This document shows, in pieces, positions 33,106-43,524 of a stretch of DNA of 64,000 bases; positions within the stretch are counted from its first letter, which is position 1, and each line of letters starts with the position of its first letter. Both the position numbers and the translations under genes were made by a program. Origin of the DNA: Cyanophora paradoxa. Its lineage: Eukaryota > Glaucocystophyceae > Cyanophorales > Cyanophoraceae. The stretch covers positions 1 to 64,000 of the forward strand of contig QPMI01000298.1 in NCBI GenBank assembly GCA_004431415.1. Direction: 5' to 3'. The notes beneath the pieces are model-generated. The model did no database searches and was not told where the DNA came from. It worked only from the letters and a program-made list of their open reading frames with translations.

Positions 33106-34209
33106 TCAAGAGTTCATGGCGACCTCGAGCATGGACTGGAGCTGCGCGTGGGGCGCGGGGCGGGGCGGGCGCTCATGATGAGGGAGGGTGCGGCGGGGGC
33201 GGCGGGCGGGCCTCGGACCTCGCCGGACTGGAAGAGGTCGAGCATGATGTCGCAGCCGCCCACGAACTCCCCGTCGATGTACACCTGCGGGAACGTCGGC
33301 CAGCTCGAGTACCTGCCCGACCCGCGCCCCCTCAGCCTCCGCACCCCCGCCCCGCGCCCCACGAGACCGGCCGCCCCCCGCGCACTCCTTCATCCCCTGC
33401 CGCATGTCGGGGTCCGCCAGAATGTCTGCCGCCCGCCCCGTGAGTCACCCACAGGACATCACCTCCAGGCCCCTCCCGCGGCCGGCGCCGGCTCGACTGC
33501 CGCTCACCGCAGGTCTCGTAGGGGACGTTGCAGCGCTCGAGGATCTGGACCACTGCGCCGCCGCGAGCGTGGGCCGAGGCGCGGGGCGACCCGCGCTCGG
33601 CCCCCGCACCCGTGTTCGAGAAGCCGCACTGCGGCATGAGCCGGTTGCCCTTCACTGCGAGGCATGCCGGTTAACGAAGAACGACGCGGGGACTGGGATC
33701 AGAGGCGGCCGCGCACTGAAGAGAACGACCTGCGCGAGCGGCGGCAGTGGTCAGGAGGCCGTTTCGCAAGCTAGCGCACTCGGCGGCCCCGCTCGCATCG
33801 AGCGCGAAGCTCATACAGACCTTGTTGTTTTTGACCTGCGCGTGCGGGCGTATGAGACGATGCGCGCCTGGGATATAATGCACAGAAGCTTCGCACCAGA
33901 TCCTCAATCTGCTTCTCGAGCTCCGGCGTGATCTCTATGGGCACCAGTAAGTTCCGAGTGCAGATCAGAACGCCGCGTGCGCTGCGGCGGACCAGCCTTG
34001 ATCTCCACCGGCCGGAAGGCGAACGCCTTCGCGGGAGCCGAACGGCGGGCGACGGCCGCGCCCACGAACTGGGAGCGGCTGGCCGTGAAAGCACGGGCGG
34101 CGTGGCGGCGGACGGCTGGGGCAGGGGCCGCAGAACTCCGCGCTGGCTGAGCGAGGACGCTGCTCGGGCCACGGACGCCCACGGGAATAGCACACGCGAA
34201 CGCCGCCAT
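33106..34209 (-). CDS. Plastid CGFS-type monothiol glutaredoxin (GRXS14-like)
   Basis: Iron-sulphur-cluster-binding monothiol glutaredoxin, expected in the chloroplast. ATG 34209 opens an Ala/Arg/Ser-rich transit peptide ([20 protein letters not shown], later [16 protein letters not shown]). The mature part is assembled from tiny exons: [12 protein letters not shown], then a 15-nt exon encoding VKNNK (33821-33835), a 13-nt exon encoding VVLF (33717-33729), then [15 protein letters not shown] with the active-site [18 protein letters not shown] and [14 protein letters not shown] follow, with the glutathione/cluster site [19 protein letters not shown] and [12 protein letters not shown] 33106-33108. 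Every junction is GT-AG and phase-correct, and the joined protein aligns end to end with GRXS14/Grx5 proteins. Confidence 0.9.
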
Positions 34210-34441
34210 GCTTCTATGATCGATTCTGTTGCCAACTTGCCCGTGCCGATACCCCTCGACGCATCTTTCAACTGCCTTGTCGACACCGTCACGCGCCCTC
34301 TGAGCCGTCATTCGTACTGTTCTGCACAGCCTGCTGCGTGTGGCCCTACAACCGAGCGCACTTCCCAAAAAGCAAGGTACGCGCCGAATCCTCCAGGGCC
34401 AAAGGCGATCGTCGCCGTCGTCTCAACCTTGCTGCGCAGTC

Positions 34442-34927
34442 ATGAGCAAGAATACAAATCAGAGCCGACCGGCGCCGGAGGACGATCGGCCCCGATCGGA
34501 CTCGGTCGCAAGCGAGGACTCGCTCTGTGAGCCGCCCAATCGTTGCAAGCTTCCCGCCAATCTCATGCTCCTTGGGACGCAGATGACTGGGCGGCGAACG
34601 TCTACAAGCAGGTGCACGACTCAACGGAGGAGCACCTCCACAGCTGGAAGGAGTCGGCCGATCCGTATATCAAACGTGCAGAAGAGTATGGATCGACCAC
34701 AATAAAAATGGCGGAGGAGTACGCGGCAATGGCGACTTCCTCCCTCAAGTCCCTCATGCCAGAGCGGAGCCCGGAACCGAAAGCGCGGACCGGGGAAGTG
34801 TACGGGTCCGCCGCTTTTCGTTTCGGGGACGTGGAATGCGCCTGACAGACTGCACGGCAGCATCGGCGACCTGGACGACCTGGAGCCCGAGCCCGAGGAG
34901 AGCTCGCTGACGAAGCCCTCCGAGTGA
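34442..34927 (+). CDS. Small helical protein, unknown function
   Basis: About 118 aa in three exons. ATG 34442 gives MSKNTNQSRPAPEDDRPRSD; an intron (GTGAGCC...ACGCAG) after SEDSL creates a Tyr codon and leads into DDWAANVYKQVHDSTEEH, LHSWKESADPYIKRAEEYG and STTIKMAEEYAAMATSSLK. A second intron with donor GTCCGC joins GEVYG to IGDLDDLEPEPEESSLTKPS, TGA 34925-34927. The centre looks like an amphipathic helix with repeated AEEY, as in apolipoprotein-like or plastid-lipid-associated helices. The family is not recognised. It begins about 230 bp from the divergent glutaredoxin start. Confidence 0.55.
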
Positions 34928-35245
34928 GCTCCTCCGGACGAGATCGCTATCTTAACTAGTAGCCGGGCCCCCGTGCCCGCGGAGCTCCTTGTACTATATT
35001 CGCAGGCTGGAGCAGGCTAGCGCTTTTGTGGGATCGGGGGTTCGTAGATAGGCGGGAACTAGCTATAGCTATAGTCTTCAACTAGACGACTTCGGATTTC
35101 AGTGCTAGCGCTAGCGCTAGGAGAATGCTTGTACTCTGCACTTTCTCAACTCTCGAGAGTCCAATTGCAAACCATCACTCTCAGCTCCTGACCTCGTATG
35201 CGAGGGGAGGGGACGGGCGGCGGCAACGGGCCGGCGGGGGCGCGT
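34928..35245. other. Convergent spacer with palindromic words
   Basis: 318 bp of AT-richer DNA between two convergent genes. It contains AGCTATAGCTATAG (about 35061-35075) and GCTAGCGCTAGCGCTAG (about 35103-35120). No exon. Likely only 3' untranslated sequence and spacer. Confidence 0.45.
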
Positions 35246-36615
35246 CTAGGAGAGCATGTTCTTGATGAACTGGTTGGTGGGGCGGGGCTTGGCCTTGAAG
35301 AGGGAGGCGTACGTGGCGCTCGTCTTCGCCTTCTCCTCCACCCGCTTCGCCGCGTCCGCCAGCTTCCGCCCGATCTCGTCCACCCGCTTCGCCGGCGGCG
35401 ACGACCCTGCCGCCCCGTCGCGCCCCGCACCGGGGACCCGGGAAATGCGCCGCACCTTCGGCCCGCCCGGCGACCGCCCCCTCCGCCTTCCGCTTCTTCT
35501 CCCCGCCCTCTGCACGGGGCATCAACTCGAGGCAGCAAGGCTTCCAAACCGCACGCAGAGCTCGCCTTTCGCTATCGCTGCGCCGGCCTCTTTGCTTGAC
35601 TCTCCCTCGGCCGCTCCGCTCGCTGCGGCTTTCTGCGCACTCCGGTCAGACGGTAAAAGCAGAAGCGCTGCGGGCCAAAGGGGGGACGCGCCTCGGCGGC
35701 CTTGGCGGCCTTTTCTGCGGCGAACTTCTGTTCGCAGATTTGGCGCAGATTCTCCATCTCCTCCTTGGTCCCGTTGACGGGCACGACGTCGTCGTCCGTG
35801 AAGGGTGTTTCGCAAACCTGCGGCCCGCTACGCTCGCGCCGCGCGGATGAGCAGATAACATGCGCCGCACCTGGCACTTCGAGGAAGGAATTTCTTTCAT
35901 CGCGCGCTCTGCTATCACGTGGCCGCACGTCCAAAGAATATTGAACCTTGAAGGAGATTTACGAAATTAAAGGCTGAAGCGCGAGGCGGCGGCCAGGGAG
36001 CTATCCACAGCTGCTCACCGGTGCGCGCCGTTCAATTCAAGGAGCGTGATGGGGCAGATGTACTGTGAGATGTGCGCCCCGTCCTTGAGGTGCTTCTCGT
36101 CGAACTTCGGGTTGGGCGTCAGCTTGCACTGCATCAGATCCTGCTTATGGCCGAGCTGGTAAGCTCACAAACACAACTGCAAGCGTGAAAGGAGCGGCGC
36201 CGCGCCGAGCACCTTCATCTTCCGGACGTGGCGGAAGCCAGCCGGCATCTTTTTGTCGAGTAGGCACTGAAGGACGGCATCTTTGTTGTATAACATGCCG
36301 ACTCTACATGCTACTATTGGTTCTACCAGCGGCTTTTCACTGCGGCGCAGGAACGAAGCGCAAAAACGCATGTGAGCGAGCCTCGGGCGCCGCGGCGCCG
36401 CGGGAGAGCGGGGAGGCACACCTGATGGCGCAGGTCGTGTAACGAACGTAGTTGATCTCGGCTTCCGCTGTCTTCGTGACTTTAGCGACGGCACGCTTGT
36501 TGAGCTGCCCGCCCTGCGGAAGGAACCTCGGGTTGACCGCGCACGTGCCTCCGTCGCCACCCTGCGTGCAGTGAGCGATCCCAGGGTCCAGAGCGCCGCA
36601 GGAAGACCGCACCAT
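35246..36615 (-). CDS. RTF2: RTF2, replication termination factor 2
   Basis: Nuclear RING-like replication-fork protein. The start codon (36613-36615) stands alone: a GTGCGG...CACGCAG intron (36562-36612) follows immediately, giving M-GGDGGTCAVNPRF, which matches the M-G-C/G-DGGT start of the family. Next exons: KRAVAKVTKTAEAEINYVRY, EPIVACRVGMLYNKDAVLQ, LLDKKMPAGFRHVRKMKVL, then KLTPNPKFDEKHLKDGAQIS and YICPI, a RFCFYRLTG exon, ERAMKEIPSSKCQ and VCETPFTDDDVVPVNGTKEE. The C-terminus is VDEIGRKLADAAKRVEEKAK, then ATYASLFKAKPRPTNQFIKN and MLS, TAG 35246-35248. The order matches RTF2 from end to end. Divergent from CNOT9 with almost no spacer. Confidence 0.85.
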
Positions 36616-36683
36616 GTTCTTTTTTCCTCAGGGGGTACTGCGGTCAGTGGAGCAGAGTCGCGCGGCGAAGGTCAAGCGGAGCA

Positions 36684-38073
36684 ATGGATCCAAACGCAAT
36701 TTGGGCCACGAATCTGGTGGTCGCCGCCACAGAGACGGCGAGGTTCGCCCGCCGTGGCGAGCCAGCCCGCCAAAACATGCAGGACTGACCGCCGCGAGCA
36801 GCGCGTCAGAGAAGGAGAAGATGTTCCAGCTCGTGCGTGATCCGCCGAATTCGCCCCCCAACCTGGCCGCGAGCTGTGCCTAGATGAAGATTGCTGACGG
36901 CTGGGCCGTGCAGGTGCTGGAGCTAATCAACCCCGAACAGCGAGAGAGCGCTCTCTTGGAGCTTAGCAAGAAGCGCGAAGCATTCCCAGACCTCGCACCA
37001 ATATTGTGGCATTCGTTCGGCACCATCGCGGCCCTGCTGCAGGAGGTTCGCCCGCCGCGGCGCTGCCGAAGCTTCGCAATGATTCACCGGAATGCAGATC
37101 GTGTCCATCTACCCGCTCCTGTCACCCCCGGCGCTCACCGCCCACGCCTCGAACCGAGTGTGCAACGCGCTCGCACTCCTTCAGTGCGTCGCGTCGCACC
37201 CGGAGACCCGGACGCTGTTCCTCAACGGTATGCCCTCCCGCCCGCCGCCCGCATTCGCGCGGCCGGCCGAGCCGCGGCGCCCGCAGCGCACATCCCCCTC
37301 TTCCTCTACCCCTTCCTGAACACCGTCAGCAAGACGCGGCCGTTCGAGTACCTGCGATTGACGAGCCTGGGCGTCATCGGGGCGCTTGTGAAGGTGCGGG
37401 GTGGGCGGGGCGGGCGGTGCGTGGGCGGGCGGGGCCCGACGGGTGGGCCCCCCGGGGGGGGGCAGATGGACGACTCGGACGTGATCAACTTCCTGCTGTC
37501 GACGGAGATCATCCCGCTGTGCCTGCGGATCATGGAGACCGGGTCGGAGCTCTCCAAGACCGTCGCCACCTTCATCGTCCAGAAGATCCTCCTCGACGAG
37601 GCCCGCCGCGCCCCGCCGCGCCCCCCGCCCTCCCGCCGCCGAGCCCTCGAGCAGGTCGGCCTCTCGTACATCTGCGCGACGGCGGAGCGCTTCTACGCCG
37701 TCTCCACAGTCCTCTCCAACATGGTCCTCTCCCTCATCGAGCAGGCCCGCCCCGCCCCGCCCCACCCCGCCCCGCCCCGCCCCGCCCCGCCCGTGCTCAC
37801 GCGCGTCGTGCAGCCCTCGGTGCGGCTCCTGAAGCACATCGTCCGCTGCTACCTCAGGCTCTCGGACAACCCTCGGTGCGCTGCGCCGCCCCGCCCTGGG
37901 CGCCGCGCGGGGCGGGGTGAGCGGGGGCGGGCAGGGCGCGGGAGGCGCTGCGGCAGTGCCTGCCGGAGTCGCTGCGGGACAGCACGTTCGGGGGCGCGCT
38001 GAAGGACGACCCGACCACCAAGCGCTGGCTCACCACCCTCCTCTTCAACCTCGGCGACTCCCCCGCCCTCTGA
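36684..38073 (+). CDS. CNOT9: CNOT9 / RCD1 (CAF40), CCR4-NOT subunit
   Basis: Armadillo-repeat subunit of the CCR4-NOT mRNA deadenylase complex. The body is very well conserved: [172 protein letters not shown] and [18 protein letters not shown]. It ends SPAL, TGA 38071-38073. The first coding exon is unsettled. An ATG at 36684 ([13 protein letters not shown]) can be spliced to the KEKMFQLV exon, an ATG at 36614 is open straight through, and the ATG at 36821 is a third option. It lacks the Gln-rich tail seen in some relatives. Confidence 0.9.
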
Positions 38074-38366
38074 CCCCCCCCGCCCCCGCCCCGCCCCCGT
38101 CCCCTCCCCCTCCCACGCCTCCGCAACCGCCGCCCGCCGCCACGGCCGTTCCGTCTCACCCCCGCCCCGCCTCCGCCCCGCTCGCTTCCACGCGACGAAG
38201 TCGAAATCTCACACGAGGTGTGCGAGGGCGTTCCACGAAGGGTGGGGAGGGGCGGGCGGGGCCAAGGCATCGGTCCCGCGGAGAGCGGAGAGGAAGGGTA
38301 ACGATAGATGGGGTGGCGAGGAGATTGGCGTGGGGACGATGGGGCGAAGGAGTCCAGGGTGCGATG

Positions 38367-39317
38367 TCATTCGAACGCCGTTTGCTCGCCCACCGCGTTC
38401 GCGTCTGCGAAGCGCGCCGGTGAGACCGGCGTGCGCGGGCGGGGCGGGGCGGGGCGGGGGCACAAGGGAGGGGCCGCTCGGCGGCGAGGGCGTTGAGGTT
38501 CGCCTCGATGACGGCGCGCGGCATCTTGCCGATGGCGTGCCCCAGGTCCTTCCCCGCCCCGCTCAGGAACTCGAAGTGCGGGATCCCGTCCACGTCGTAC
38601 CTGCCCCACGCCCCCAGCCCTCAGCCGCTGGAGACCCCGCGGGGGGCGGCGGCGGGGGGCCGGGGCGCGCTTGTCGATCTCGGCGAAGGTCTGCGGGCTG
38701 TCGACGTTCAGCATGACGAAGTTGACCTGCGCGGGCGGGGTTGAGGTGCCGCTGGCGCAGCCGCGGGGCGGGCGGGCGCCGCCGGGCCTTGTCGCCGAAC
38801 TTGTCCTCGAGGGCCAGCACGTCGGGGACCATCGCCTTGCACCCGTCGCACCAGTTCGCGTAGAACTCCAGCACCGTCGGCTTGCCGTTCCCCAGCGCCG
38901 CCTCTATGGCCACCGAGCGCTCCGCCAGCGTCCTGCGAGCGCCATCGGCCGCCCGGCGACGCCGCGCCCGAGTCGGAGCGCTGCGTACTTAAGGGTGGGC
39001 GCGTTCCCCGACGGGTTGCTCGCGGCGACGCCGACGACAACTGCCGCCACCGTGGCTAGCGCCGCGATGAGCGGGCCCTTGCTCGCCTCGCCCTGCACGT
39101 GCGAATCAAGTGGGAAGACGGCCCGCCTCCGCGGGGCGCGTGGCGGACAGACCTCGGCGGCAGCGACGAAGAACGGCTGCGCGCGGCTGCTGCGATCGGC
39201 CTGCGCTGCTCTGGGCCGCCGACGCTGGGCTTGCGCCGGCCTCGCCAGGAACGCGCTCTGCAGAGGAGCTGGCCGCCTTAGCGACGTGAAAGGAGAGAGA
39301 GCGACGCTGAAAGCCAT
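38367..39317 (-). CDS. HCF164-like thylakoid thioredoxin
   Basis: Membrane-anchored thioredoxin-like protein of the thylakoid lumen, needed in plants for cytochrome b6f assembly. ATG 39317 opens an Arg/Ala-rich transit peptide (MAFSVALSPFTSLRRPAP), followed by a hydrophobic anchor GPLIAALATVAAVVVGVAA. The thioredoxin fold gives KPTVLEFYANWCDGCKAMVP with the WCDGC redox site, VLALEDKFGDKA, VNFVMLNVDSPQTFAEIDK, YDVDGIPHFEFLSGAGKDL and GKMPRAVIEANLNALAAERP. A last intron creates a Tyr codon in LPYANAVGEQTAFE, TGA 38367-38369, which parallels the plant C-terminus. This end-to-end match makes the call firm. In plants HCF164 passes electrons from stroma to lumen together with CcdA. Confidence 0.9.
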
Positions 39318-39549
39318 CCCAAGATCACTGGTAGCGCCCGCCTCAAGTCTGCTTTGCAGAACGTGTACCCGATCTGAAGGCTTCGACGACGTAACAGCCG
39401 CTTCGTCGTGTTCGGCGCCAAGCTAATTGAGCATTGCTACGAACGACAGGCAGTCTGCGACCGCACGCGCCCAGCCTCCTGTTCACGCCGGTCGCTCCGA
39501 GCGCCTGCTTCGCGCAGTATTCGTGTATAGGAGAGATACGTCACTCTCG

Positions 39550-40311
39550 ATGAACGACCTCCTCGCTTTCCTGTCGCAAGCGGCAAAGGAGCTCGATCTG
39601 AACGGAGACGCGGATGTGCAGGGCAAGCTTGCAGAGCTGCAGAGCGTCCTGTCGAACCGCGTGCGCGATCCCCGGGCGGTCCTCGGCAAGCGCGCCCTCA
39701 CGTCTACGCTGCGCGATTCTCCGCAGGACGATGCTGTGCGGCAGGGCAGCAGGAGGCTCGCGCGCTCGTGGAATCAGCCGGCATCGGCGGCGCCAGTCGA
39801 TGCCCAATTCGAGGAGAATCTGCTGAGCGAGGCTCGCCGCCGCCGCCGCCCGCCCCTGCGCGCTCCGCCGGATCGAACCGCGCGTCAGATCGAGAGCGGA
39901 CTGTCGAAGGTGGAGGACATGCTGAAGGAGGACGCGGCGCAGCAGCGGCGAGCGAAGGGCAAGACGCCGGCGCAGCTGCGGCGAGCCGAGGCGCGGCGCA
40001 AGGCGAAGGACAGCGACGTCCCCGGCCCTGCCGAGGAGGCCCAGCCCGGCGGGGCGGCGTCGGCGTCGGCGTCGGCTGCGACAGCGGCGGCGGCGGAGGA
40101 GGGAGGCTCGGGCGCACGGGAGGGCGGAGAGGGGCGGGGCGGGGAGGGGATGGAGGAGGAGGGGGCGGAGGGAGTGGAGGCGGGCCCCGCGGCCGGCTTC
40201 CTCTCCGCCACAGCGTCCCTCTGGGTTCCCGCCGTCATCGGCAACGGCCCCGCCGGCTCCACCGCCCAGGGCCCCCCGGGACCCATTGCAGAGGCCGCCT
40301 CCGAAGACTGA
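39550..40311 (+). CDS. Hypothetical Ala/Glu/Arg-rich protein
   Basis: ATG 39550 gives MNDLLAFLSQAAKELDLNGD, then VQGKLAELQSVLSNR, a helical start. A GTGCGC...CCGCAG segment after SNR could be an intron leading to DDAVRQGSRRLARSWNQ, but the frame is open without it. The middle is basic and helical (QIESGLSKVEDMLKEDAAQQ, LRRAEARRKAKD). The C-terminal third is low-complexity Glu/Gly/Ala and then hydrophobic-neutral (FLSATASLWVPAVIGNG), ending IAEAASED with TGA. No known domain. It starts about 230 bp from the divergent HCF164 gene. The translated length would be 253 aa without the optional intron. Confidence 0.5.
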   Translation: MNDLLAFLSQAAKELDLNGDADVQGKLAELQSVLSNRVRDPRAVLGKRALTSTLRDSPQDDAVRQGSRRLARSWNQPASAAPVDAQFEENLLSEARRRRRPPLRAPPDRTARQIESGLSKVEDMLKEDAAQQRRAKGKTPAQLRRAEARRKAKDSDVPGPAEEAQPGGAASASASAATAAAAEEGGSGAREGGEGRGGEGMEEEGAEGVEAGPAAGFLSATASLWVPAVIGNGPAGSTAQGPPGPIAEAASED

Positions 40312-40507
40312 GATCGTGCGCATGCGGCATTGAAGCTGAGGCGAAATCCAGGCGGGCAGGACGAAGAGGGAGGCATGGGCCGAAGGAGGCGGGGGGGGAG
40401 GGGGGGGAAGGGGAGAGGGGGGGAAGGTGGAGGGGGGGGGGATACAAGCTCTAGCATCTAGGATGACGAAATAACAGAATAGGCCTCGGGGAAAACGAAG
40501 TAGTACA

Positions 40508-43202
40508 TCAACGTCTGCGCGAGGAGAGGGGACAAATCAGTGAAGCTCGCGATCGAGGCGAAGACAGGAGGGAAGTGTGAAGCTTAGGAGGACCTTGCGG
40601 TTCAAAAAAAAGGCTGCCGTGTGAGTCGCCGTGCAGAATGTAAAGCCGAGTGTTTTCGCGTGCTCCCTGCAGGCCGGTGTGGGCGTCGGTGGGGGCGGGA
40701 GGGGCGCCGGGGGGGCGGAGAGGGGCGGGAGACCGGAGGAAGCGCCAGGAGGGGGCGAGGCCGAGGTGGTCGCGGAGGCCGGGGAAGAAGGAGGCGGCGA
40801 AGGAGAGCGCGGCGACGACCGCCGCCGTCACCCCCGCCGTCAGCAGCGAGAAGAAGATCGCCGAGGCGCAGTCCGCCTCGCTGAAGACCGCCGGGGAGTA
40901 GGGGTAGATCTCGGACGCGGGGCCCCAGCGCGCCTGGAGGAACCCTCGCGTTCGGCTCGAGGTGTGTGAGATGCGCTCGGCGTCTCGCACCACGACCACA
41001 GCTGAGACGAAGATCGCCGAGGCGGCCCACGTGACCACGGCATACCAGAGCAGCATCGTCCTGATGTGAAACGAAATCAGCAACTGAGAGATGCAAGCGG
41101 CCCTGCAAGCGGCCCTGCAAGGCCGGCCGCGGCGGACCGAATGCCGTGCTGCACGTTGTAAACCTGCCCGGGGATCGGGGTGATCATGAGGGCCGGAGTG
41201 GAGAGGGAGGAGGCGAGGGGCGAGGCGGGCGGACCCAGAGGTTCTCGTCGGAAGGAGACGACGGGTGCAGATCGGGGTCGGTGTCGGGGTCGGGGGCGGG
41301 CGCGGGGGGCACGGGGGGCGCCTTGTCGAGGCTTGGAGGGGGAGGGGCGTGGGGGCCCTCCCGAAGGGCCCCGGGGCGCGGGCTCGTCGACGGCTCGTCG
41401 AGCGCTTCCACGAGCACCGAATCCCGCGCCCCCGCAGGCGCCTGAGGGAAGACGCCGGCCGCACGCTTGCCCCCGCCCCCGCCCGCCTCGTCGTGAGGAA
41501 TGACAAGGGCGCAGGAATCGACGCCGGCTCGGGAGGGCCGCCTCGGGCCCGCCAGAGAAGAGTGCGCCGGGGCGGGGATGACCTCCAGAGACGCGGAAGG
41601 CGGGGCGGCCGGCGCGGGCTCGGCGTGGGGGCCGCCTTGGGGGGCCGCGGCGGGGGGCCCGAAGACGGAGCCGGAGCGGGCGCGGAGCCAGAGGACGGCG
41701 CGGCGGGCGAAGGGGCGGGCGAAGCGGCGGAGGAGGAGGGAGGAGGGGAGGAGCAGGGCGAGGAGGTCCGTGGCGAGGCCGGCGAGGTAGACCCACACCG
41801 ACTGCACCCGGAAGAAGGCCAGCTGCCGGAAGACGCGCGAGAGCAGCCTGCGCTCGCCTCACCGCAGCGCAGCGGCGCGCCGCGGGCGAGGGCGGGGGCG
41901 AGGGGGCGCACAGCATGCTGACGACGTGGATGCCGGCGGCGTCGCCGTGCGGGAGGCTGGCGAGCAGGGAGCCCCCGAAGAGCCGCAGCTGCGCGAGCAG
42001 CACGAGGAAGGAGACCGACGACACGACGAGGTTGATCGCCACCTGCGCCCCGCGCCGGACTCGGCGACTTTCCACCCCGGGGAGGGGGGTGGGGGGAGGG
42101 ACCTGGAAGACGGGGGAGCGTAGAGCGGAGAAGAGGAAGAGGTAGCTCATCTGGAAGAAGAGGACGGAGATGTTGACGGCCTGCGGGGGGGCCCGGAGCT
42201 CTCAGCGGCTGCGCGATCGCGAGCGCGATCGCCAGCGGGGGCTCGCGCCTGGAACTTCCCCACGCCGGAGAAGGCGCGAGCGGGATCGCGGCCGGCAGGC
42301 ACGGCGTCGCCGGCTGCCGCGGCATCGCCGCCGGCGGCATCCGAGGCGCCGCTGGTGTAGACGCTCGAGGCGGGGGCGGTGGAGACGCGGCGGAAGATGA
42401 GGCGGGCGTGCGCGCGCGCGGCGAGCTGGTTCGCCGGTATGTAGAACGCCAGGATGCTCAGCGACCCGAACGGGATGCGAGAGACTGCCGCCGGCGCGTG
42501 GGCCGACGACGGGAGGGGAGAGCGGGGGGCGGGGCGGGGCGGCGCGCACGGTCGAGGGCGGCGTCGAGGGCGGCGAAGAGCAGAGCGGAGAGGACGATGA
42601 CGGAGGTCATGTACGAGGGGACCACTTTCCGGTGGGGGACCCGCAGCAGCGTCGCGAACCAGAGCGCCCCTGCTCGACGAGGAAAGGGTCGGAGAAGCTC
42701 TCCGCACTGCGGCAGCAGGGGGCGGCCCGCGCGCACCGTTGAGCCCGGCCCCGAAGGAGCTCATGACGCCGAGGACGAAGAAACGGGCGAAGCGATTGGA
42801 GATGGAGTGGTACGGGAGGGCGAACTGAAGGGCCGTGGAGAGGGCGGGGACGAGGAAGAGGAGGGCCAGGGCGCGGGCGTTCGCGAAGAAGCCGCGCCTG
42901 CCCCTGCGGGGCGACCCCTGCGCCATCTCCGTGGCGGCCGCCGGCCTGTACTCGAGGGCCTGCCGAGCGAAGCGCCACATGTACAGCGCGCGCAGCTCCG
43001 CCTCCGACTCCTCCGCCGCCGCCCGCTGCTCCCGCGGCCCCACCGCGGCGCGCGGCGCCTGCCGCTCCACGCGATCGCTAGTGGCCCGCCGTGCAGTGAC
43101 CCACGCGCGCTGCCCAGCTGCAGGGCGGCTGCTGGGCGATGCTGGCATCGCCGCCGCGTCTTCGGCCGGCGCGAGCGACCCGAGGGCGGCTGAGGCGTGC
43201 AC
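40508..43202 (-). CDS. Polytopic membrane protein, unrecognised family
   Basis: Minus-strand exons encode a cytosolic N-terminus (EAELRALYMWRFARQALEYR) and roughly eight to ten hydrophobic segments. These include ARALALLFLVPALSTALQFA (about 42800-42860), MTSVIVLSALLFAALDAAL, FGSLSILAFYIPANQLAARA, VNISVLFFQMSYLFLFSALR, VAINLVVSSVSFLVLLAQLR, VQSVWVYLAGLATDLLALLL, IRTMLLWYAVVTWAASAIFV and SAIFFSLLTAGVTAAVVAAL. A motif GFLQARWGPASEIYPYSPAV lies in a loop near 40880-40950. A long Pro/Ser-rich loop sits at 41200-41650. Consistent hydrophobic spacing and intron ends support one gene, but two adjacent genes cannot be excluded. The exact C-terminus is uncertain. I do not recognise the family; transporter or channel-like is only a guess. 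Confidence 0.5.
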
Positions 43203-43524
43203 GCGGCGGGCTGACGTCTGCAGAGCGGATCAGCCGCTAAAGACTGCACAGGGAATCAGCAGCTTCGCGCGTACCTCAGCATCGTGGACTGTGTGGAGCC
43301 GCCGGTTGTACAAACCGCCAGAGCCGCCGGCTGGATCGAAATCCGGATCATAGCTTCCCATCTCAGGACTAGGGGTCGCTTATCATGGCAAATGACGCCG
43401 CGGATCACTGGCTGCGGGGCCGGCGTTTCAGACGGCTGCTCTCGGACGCCGAGTATGCAGGCTTCTATGCTGTCTCTGAAGGGAACTACCACTGATCTGG
43501 CCGCGACCAACCTGCGCACGATAA
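43203..43524. other. Intergenic, nothing recognised
   Basis: 322 bp between the start of the membrane-protein gene (minus) and the next plus-strand gene; presumably promoter sequence for both. No motif or repeat stands out. Confidence 0.35.

Noticed and set aside
36613-36616. Overlapping start codons of RTF2 (minus) and CNOT9 (plus) within one CATG
   Set aside because: The plus ATG at 36614 is open, but it would add a non-conserved N-terminus and sits in front of a strong splice acceptor. A start at 36684 or later is more likely.
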